Shown: positions 13,001-22,000 of the stretch, one piece after another
Numbering within the stretch: the stretch's first letter is position 1
Layout of the letters: every line of letters begins with the position of its first letter
DNA from: Spirometra erinaceieuropaei
Taxonomy: Eukaryota; Platyhelminthes; Cestoda; Diphyllobothriidea; Diphyllobothriidae
Direction of reading: 5' to 3'
Length of the DNA stretch: 64,000 bases
Assembly (NCBI GenBank): GCA_902702965.1
Contig: CACRXP010000007.1
Coordinates: 353,847 to 417,846 of the forward strand
Made by a program: the position numbers and the translations under genes
Notes under the pieces: generated by a model
The model's input: only the letters and a program-made list of their open reading frames with translations
Database searches by the model: none
Told to the model about the DNA's origin: nothing

Positions 13001-16000
13001 TCCATAAAATGATCGGCCCACAGTTAGGATGTTGGCCTGTGTCACCGGCGCCATCAGTTTAACTGAAATGCTGAACAGTAGCCATTCCTGTCTGTCTTCA
13101 TGTTGCCAGCCTAGCGAGTGCGCGTATCCAGTTAACAAAAGATTTACCAAAAAGTACGAGAAGCTCTTCCTCATTGTTGCAACAAGAAACGTTTGGCACT
13201 AACAAGGTAATCGAGAACGAAACATACAGCCAGCATTTCATAATTTCTATCAACATTTCATGAGATCGGCCACTGACTACAAGATGACAGATATTATAAT
13301 ATCGCAGTTTTAAATGTCGGTTATATAAGCCGTAAAAGTTTGATAAACAGGTCCCCGATCAGGTCCTTTAGATTAGATCTCCAGTAAACAAAGGAATTCA
13401 AACGCATGTTCAGTGGAAGTCTGTTCGGAAATGGACTACAGATGTGTGAGCGTTCCGTGCGTGGAGATGGCAGAAGTCCGTAGTGACCACTAGGAGGAAG
13501 GTTCGACGCGTTAAGGAGAGAGGAGTAGGTTGAGAAATGAGGATTAGGACGGCGAATGCCGGCAGCCCCGCGAAGTAATAAAAAGGGGAGGATGAGGGGC
13601 AGTAAAAAGTTCGATTCTAAATAAAGGACCTAGATATGGCTTGCTATGAGAAATCACGTAAAGAGGCGATACGTCCCAAACCCAGTCCTCCCATTTGGGT
13701 CGAGCAAATAGCGGATGGGGACAACCAGTGATTAACGTTAATGCTCAAGGAAGGGTGACAAACGGGCACCGTTGATCGAGAGCCGAATGTTCATCCCCTG
13801 GAAAGCTGAGGGGACAGAACTACGCCCGAACACAACCGATGCTTTGGCAGGCAGTAGGCCCAGTATTCTTCTGCCTCAAGAAAGGGACGATCGCCTAAAT
13901 GATTNNNNNNNNNNNNNNNNNNNNNNNNNNNNNNNNNNNNNNNNNNNNNNNNNNNNNNNNNNNNNNTGGAAAGGCAGAGGCGAAAACAAAAGGTAAAATA
14001 GGACGCAGTCTGACGTGGCATAGAGTGTCCGTCTTTGGCGCATCACATACGTGCTTGGACCCCATTTTGGTCCTCGATAAGCGCGACGCCAGGTCCTAAA
14101 GGTACGAGTGTGGCAGGCGACGGAAGAACGTGCAGAGAAGGGCTACGCACACGCCTGTGCCAGATGCGTGACAGCGCGTTCGCTGATTGGCGAAGAAATT
14201 TCAAGAAGCCGCGCGAACGCATGGCCCTTCGCCCGAGGGCGAAAAGGCGGTGCAGTAAGCGGCTTCGAGGAAATGCAGTCCGAAAGAGAGTCACTGCCAT
14301 ATGGCTATCCTGTATGTCTTTTAAAAACCTCCAGTCTACCTCAGTGACTAATGCGATTCACTCAGGTCCCGAGAACATCCAAAAGGCGGTGCAGTTTACA
14401 AAGAATCTAAACAGACCAATTTTATTTTAGCACGAATGGTTGGAAGGGGAGGTCGTATAAAAACGTAGAGCAATCATATAAATGCTGGTAAAAACTGTCG
14501 CCGACAAAGGTATGGTTTATGATCGGAGTTACTTACTCCGGGGAGCATTTGCATTGAGCAGAAGAGCTGAACATTTAAGAGCTTTGTGGTACCACAAATT
14601 TTGGTCCTCCATATTGTCACCAATTGAAAGGGGACACTACTTTTATCATTTAATAATAATAATAGTAAATGGATTTACTGCGTCTTTGCAGGCATTGTCA
14701 AAAAGCTACTGCACTGCACGGCCATTGCGGGTTTGTGCTTTGTCACAGTTACTGAATTATAGAAGCAGTGCTATCATTGAGAAGACTATGCGGCGGATCA
14801 CCAGTAGTTAGTGGGACAGCAGAGAAACTTTTTCCAATAATCACTAATAATATTGAACACTCTGCTTCAAGAAAGGCTCCACTACCGAAGCTTATCGCCC
14901 TCCCCACCAAAAGCCAAAACCGCAATCCTAAACCTCGGTCTCGCGACAGAGTCCAAATCATAGTTATTCCCCTCAAGCAGGAGACGGCTCCGAGGTTCAA
15001 CTCAGTTCTTCCTTCCAGCAAACCTTTCCCAACACTTTTTCAAAAAATTCCTTTAAAATATATTCTGCTTCAAAGGAAGCTCGGTAGTATTCTGCATTAC
15101 TAAATAGCCCAGTGTTTAGGGAATAACAGCATCCAGCGCAAACGCTAGTCTTAAACCTCGATATCTAATCGTTGCGAGATGGAAAACAAGATGCAAATCA
15201 TGCTTTATCGGTTTGTACACAATGGCTATTGCCTAGAGAAGTCTGTTGGGATACAAAGAATGCCCGAATACGCCGATCCTTGGAGTAGACGATGGTTTGG
15301 CCTCGTCTGCTGTCAACAAAAGGGTTTTTCGGCCTTGAATGCTTTTTTCTGTTCTCCAGAGCTTCCCAGGACGGACGACCTTGCAAATAATCTTACTGGT
15401 CGCCTTCTCCAATCCGTCAAAAAATATGCCAAACAAAACGACCTTTCCCAAAGGCAGAAAAGGCTATACTTCTACATTAGTAATGGTTAACACGTGCGGT
15501 ATCTTTCTATGCATTTTGTTTTCAAAAACGAGAAACGGCGTTTTTTGTCGAGGCAGGCTCTTAAAACCTGATCACAGGCACGTATCGCCGACCACCCAGT
15601 CTCTGGCAAGGTGCTCTATTAGCTATGTATACACATCTGCCGATCATACAAATAATCCATAGTTCCCCATTATGACCAACAGGATGAATATTGTCCCAGG
15701 CTCAACGACCTGTCTGTCAAAATTTCAAAGGTACAGGGTATGGCTTATGGTCGGGGTTAATTACTCCGGGGAGCATTCGTGTTGAGCAAAAGGGTTGAAC
15801 ATCTAAAAACTCGGCGGTATCACAAACTCTCATTCCCCGTATTGTCACCAACTTAAAGGAGACATTATTTTTACCATCTGATGATAATAGTAAATTAATT
15901 TAATGCCCCTTTGCAGGCATAGTCAAAAAGGTATCGCACTGTCGTATTTTCACTCCGACGACTACCATGGAGCATCTTGGCCACAATCACGCCACGGCCA

Positions 16001-19000
16001 TCATGAGGTCTGGCACGTACAAATAAATATCGCCAGTTTTTTTCTTTTAACACAATTGCTGGAAATTATGAGGTCAGAGGCAGTTGCTGAGGTGGTTTAA
16101 GGTCGGCAGCTAACGCCTGCCACATGTCCATTTTGCAGGCGCGCAGGTTTGACAAAACGGTGCAGTTCCCATTGCAGGCCCCTTAAATTCCCGGATCCAA
16201 AGTTTTTTTCTAAATTCAGAAGACGCAGATGCGATCGGTGGAACAAGAAACTGATTGCCCTGACATTTCGGATTCACACTCTAACCCATCATTAGAGATA
16301 ACGCGTATTATCATAATTAGATAATACGTACTATAATTAGCAGCTGTGTTTGCGAGAGCATATGGCCCCACGACAGCTACGTACTATAAATATTTCCCTC
16401 CTTATGCCACCACTACCCTTATCTGCGACTGCCTCTGATGATGGGTTCGAGTGAGAACCCGAAACTTCAGGCCAATCAATTTCTTGTTCCAACGATCGCA
16501 TCTTCGTCTTCTGAACTGCCCTCTGGAACACACCTGTTCGCTTCTATCGGCAGTTTTCTAAATTATCTAGTGGTACAACAAAACGATATTTTCCAGACAG
16601 TTCGAAAGCGTGAGTAAGACCCGAACCAATCATTTTCTGTGAGCGACAAGAAGGCTGTGGCCGAGACACCTGTGCATCGGAAAATAATTCGCTTTCAAGG
16701 TCCAAACAGAAGTAGCAGCGGGTTTGGGCCAAAAAGAAATTCTCCCTGGCGTACTTCTGTGAAGTCCGTAAAGTGCCCAGTGTCAAAAGCAGCCTCAGTG
16801 ACCGAGAAAAAGTTATTTTCGCACGAACCTTTAAGCAAAAAAAACGTACTCAGCTTATACGGTGGGTAGACGTTGCGAGGAAGTAGAGATTGAGGCTTGG
16901 ATGTGTCCTTCGCGTTGGCCTTGATTGCAGCCGCCTTGGCCTTCTGATATGCCTTCACTTGGGTAAGACTTTCTAGCAGTCGACGTAGGAACTTGCACAT
17001 GCTCAGTGATACGGCCTCCTCGGGAGAGAAAGCCCGGCCGATAAAGTACTGCGGCTTGAGCGTTTGCAGGAGTTGCAGTGCCTGAAGAAAAGCGCAAAAG
17101 GAGAGTGTGCAGTGAAGAAACGACGCCGCAGGCGGGGGGGTGAAAAGTGGATTGAATCTCGACTAAGGCAGTAAGCTCGTGGAGTGTAAGGACGCAAAAA
17201 TTGACCTCGGAACTGAAGTACGTGCAGCGATGGGGCCTGAGGAATCCAGAGCCTAAGCGTTATATCACTGACCGACTGACGATACACCGTTATGTGACAT
17301 CAAAAAACTACTGGCCATGGGGGATGGGGGGGAAGAGGGGGAACAGTTCCGCACCAAGCGACAAATTACAGGAAGCAGTCACTGCACTCCAACCCAAACC
17401 GGTGCACAGCACTCAACTGTGGCTCCACCCAGTTGCCCTGAGCGCAGCTGCCAAACTCTAATAGCGGGTTTCTTTGGGCCCAATTAGGTGAGGATAGTCA
17501 GACCGCGATAGTCAAACATCGATGAAAACCTGCTTCAGTGCCAGCGAGGGTATCTGTGGTGTTGTGACGGCGATTTGTGCTAGGTTCGTCCATACCTCCG
17601 AGTCCATCTTCAGGTGCCTCAACTCACTCATGGCAGGGGATCACGAAGAGATTGGGAAGGACGAGGCCGATATTGCGCAGATGCTTTTCAATAATACCGA
17701 ATGTCCGCTGAGAACGCCACTGCTTAGACAGCATGTTAGTCTTATGCAGCGAACGAACTGCGGCTGTGTGTTTCGCATACATGATACTTTGGTTGACTTA
17801 AAAGCGTGTGGAAAACTCGCGGAATGATGCGGAGTGCCCAGTACAGTTGATGGATACTTGCCACATTTCGGGTAGGCAAGCAGGACAGTTCACGGTGGAC
17901 GCGACCAAGTTGATAAGTTTTAAGAGGACGCGTAAGGGTAAACGCTACCTTACGGTTTGGTAGGATAGACCGTAGTCTCAATAGTAGTGAAAATGAGATT
18001 CTCAGGTTGCATAAAGGAAGTGGAGGCGTTCACCGGGAGGGGCTTATTAAAGGTCTGACGTTTCGAGTAGCTACTTCGTCTATCCATTCTCAGAAACTGG
18101 GAAGCCATGCGCACAGCTCTCCTTTTATGATGCATTCTGTTTGATGCGTGGCCCGATAATGCCGCCTGTGTGGCTGCATCCGACCTGCATGTCACCGTGA
18201 CCTGGATTGCCCCCGTCCTCGTCGGCCGAGGATATGGTTGACGGCCCCGATTGTCTCGCGCCGTGACTGTTCCCCGTTAAGAAGGTTCGTAAAGTCAGAT
18301 AGGGGGAAGGCAAATTGGTGTGGCTGTTAACAGAGCAGTCGGTGGACATCCAGGATTCTTGCACCTGCCTTGACGTATGATCATCGCCCAGGCCCACAAT
18401 CTCAACGGCCTCAAAGTTGAAGATGTGTCCTATTTCCGCGGCATGGGTAGCTACCTCCGACTTTGGATCCAACCTTTGTACGGCAAACTTATGCTCGTGC
18501 ATTCGAGTGTGCAGCCGTCGGTCGGTTTCCCCAATGTAGTTGCACGTCGCGCAGCTGCACTGAAGTCGGTAGACAACTGCCGACACCTACTTAGGGATCG
18601 AGTCTTTCGACCGCATCACTTGCGACGGATTGTTGATTCAGGCTTGTGAACAACAACTATTCCGAGTGGCGCGATGGATCTAGCCGCAGCTTTAGAAACC
18701 CCTTCCATGTACGGAAGACTCCGCCACTATTTTGGATGACTAATCTCTTCATCTCGCTTTCTTTGTTGCCTTCAGCTCCGTTCAACGAATGCTCGCAGAT
18801 AGCCGCTGGCTCTGAAAAGTTCTTGGAGCTTCATTTCCTTCACTTCGGTGGCTGGCCTGATGCAATGAGTTTCCACACGTCGGCATAGCAATGGGGCAAC
18901 GGGCTCGTGGCCCAGTGGTTAGAGGCGTGGACTTCTAACTAACAGGTCGCCAGTTCGAGCCTCGGGCGTTCCACATTTCGAGGTTGGGTATGACTGGCTG

Positions 19001-22000
19001 ACGACGTCTAATAAGCCAGAAATGGCCATTCCAGTTTCCCTTGTCTTTGTCGGTAATAGCATTCTGCCTACAGCATGTGTACACAGTTTCGTTTGTGTTG
19101 TAGTGGGTGGCTGCTATTGTAATTGAACATTTGCGGCGTGCTCATCAGTTTTCTGTAGACTGACGTTGACAGTTTGCCGTCTGGTTGGCAGCAGACAAGG
19201 ACAACCAAGAATGGAGGTCTGCCCTTCACGTCGTCTTCCATTGTGAACAGTCGATCGAGAGTAATTGAGTTCAGTTTTTCCCAGTAGTAGTTACTTTTAT
19301 CCCGATCAATGTTAACGAGGGTGTCGTCAACGTAGTGCGCCCAAAACGTGAGTTTGTACTCCTCGAATAGTCGTCTCTCGAGTTTTTGCAGAAACAGTAA
19401 TAACTTAATGTCTGTCTGACCAAGACAGCTTCATAACGACCAGTACATCTTATGCTGATTATCATGAGATCTGGCAGATAACTAAGGATTTGACTCTCGC
19501 ATAGGCCAGGCAAGAATGGTGGATGAGTGGGGACTCCAGCCACAGACCGCCTGCCTCGTGCCAGGAGTGTCTAGGGTATAGATGTTCGATAAAGGTATAT
19601 TTCAGCACTTCTGACAAGCAGCATCTAATAGTAGCCGAAGTAGCCTACCTGTGAAGAACACAGAGGAAACAAATTGGCAAGGTTGCTTAACAGTGCTTCG
19701 CCAATCAGGCATCAATAAAATGGTCGAGACAGGTAACGGTATCTATGGCTTAATAGGCAATTGTAAATCCGTCGGACAGGAAAGTAGGACTCCGCTGAAA
19801 TTACAAAACGTCGCGTTCGTGTTTGTAAGAGAGGCACACAAAGTAGTCCTCATTCAAGATAGACAGATATGGGCGTTAAAGGTTGTATACTACTAATGAC
19901 TGAAACCTGCTCAAGTCATCCGCCTTCTACGGGAAGTTTGTAAGATAGTCATTTAGTGCCAGAAATAAGTCAAAAAAATTAATGCACCACATGTTATTCC
20001 ACGGCAGACAGGAATAAAACTAGGGGGGACAAAATATGACAGATATACACTCATAAATAACATCAATTTCGAGGATTAAATGGGAGCGCCCTTGAGAATG
20101 ATCAGCAGATTTGTCTCCCCCGGGTCGGAGAAAAAAGTGTTTCAGTATCCTTCTTTACCCAATCAGCCAGACGGATCTCGTAGATAATTAAGGTTAGAGA
20201 CACCAGATCTTGTCTGGCATATTTGTGTGTAAATTTCGTCAAGTACGAACACAATTAAGTTGTAGTGCAAACAAGTGACTTCGGTCGTTCAAACCCTCCG
20301 TCTCTACCTCAAAATTAAAGACCCCGAAACCCATACTTACGCTGATGTATTCACTCTCTTATCGCCACCGGCCACATTTTAAAATGGGAAGTGATGATAC
20401 TATAGAGGGTCATGCAGTTGTACTCGGTGGCGAATACCCACTGCACGTTCTTCTATAGATTATCCCACAAACAAGTCCACCTCGGTCCCTGTAGTTCATA
20501 TGTGCGGAGGTGAAATGAGTCAGTTTTGAGGGTTAGTCAGTGTCATTCTGTTTTAGCTAACGTGAGTGTGGCACGCAGCAGACGGTTTTGCGCCGTGTCA
20601 ACCACTGCACTCAATTTCACGATCCCAGTTGGCATGACTCAAACGTTCCACTGTTTAGAAAGGCGCAAGTCATAAGTGAGCCCTTAGGACAGATGTGATC
20701 CTCGTCGCTTGAGACGGAGGAGCTGGCAGGTCCTACACGCAACTCCGAGTTTAGATTTCATGTGTGCAGCAAAACAGTTACTATCGTCGTTGCTCCCATT
20801 ATCCTAACCGAGGTCAAGACATCAGTAATAGGTGCTGGAACTGACGGAGTGAGTAACCGACCGTTCATAAAACTAAACTTTCTTGTTAGTGCTAAGGGTA
20901 ATATATCCCAGAGAAACAGAAGGTTGTGAAGGAAATGTGACTTCTGATTCCCCAGTAATAACCTTGAATACTTGCCATCCCAAAATTGTACTAAATATAC
21001 TATCTTTATAATTTTCTAAAAATTAACTGAGTCACATGTGCAGTTGTGCAGGTTTTGCGTTCGCAAGCTGACGGCTCAACCCACTCAACATGACGTAAAT
21101 CTAAAAAACAGGACGGAGAAATTACGGGGACCGCCCGTCAATTCGCTTTCGGAAAATCACTAAATGAAACACTTTAGATGACCTACAAAAAGTAAGTTCT
21201 GAGGCAACCGTGCAATTCCAACAATACTCCAGGCCGTCAGTTAGCTACACGCAGTCCCCTTTTAAGTGAGCTTCTTGTCTTAATATTTCAGTTAGAAGGA
21301 AACTGCTACGCATTTTAATTTGGGGTTCAGAAATGGACGGAATACTGGCAGTAGTGAAAGCTCAATCCACAAAAAACTCGTCACAGAAAGGGGTCCTTAG
21401 GCGGAGGGAAATGTATGTGGTGCAACGTTTCAAGTAGCGAAATCAACTACTTGGGCGCTAGATCAATGCAAGAAACGCGGTCGAAAGCCAACAGCGCAGT
21501 TAACCGTCGCATCAGCCCAACTATATGCCTTTGTTTTCCAGTCTGACAATAGCCAGTTCGTATCACACTGTCAATGTCTTCAATTATCACATGATGAAAA
21601 AAAACACAACAAACGCGTTTTGGAATGTATAACTGGTGCGCTTTCTAAAAATTTTGGATTCTGTAAAGTGCGAAAAAGGAATGCTACCAGTCGGGGACGG
21701 GTAGCAGTAAGGCACTGATTGGTTACTTTATGATAACGAACCCAGAAGCGATTGAAATGTTCCTATAACTCGAAGTCGCGTATGCATGGAGTGTCTTGTT
21801 GAGGACAAATGAAATGTGTGTGTGCATGTGTGGTGACCAGGGGAACTAGAGACGGGAACAGAGGAATTGCTGAAAACAAGGTAGCAGGGCCAACGTCGAA
21901 AAGTCGCTCGAATCAAAAGACTTTAGGCAGCTCTCAAAAGCCCAAAATTAGTAACTTATAGGAATTCATAGATGGAAAGACTACGGAATGAGATTCTTAC

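Noticed and set aside
13772..14099. Frames crossing the run of N
   Set aside because: Translation through undetermined bases carries no information.
17522..17827. Possible gene on the plus strand (about 100 codons)
   Set aside because: No recognised domain, no supporting splice context, and antisense to the UNC45 intron; coding status cannot be supported.
21425..21470. Another hammerhead-like motif in UNC45 intron 3
   Set aside because: Only the stem II and GAAACGT part are recognisable; the CTGATGA core and cleavage triplet are missing.
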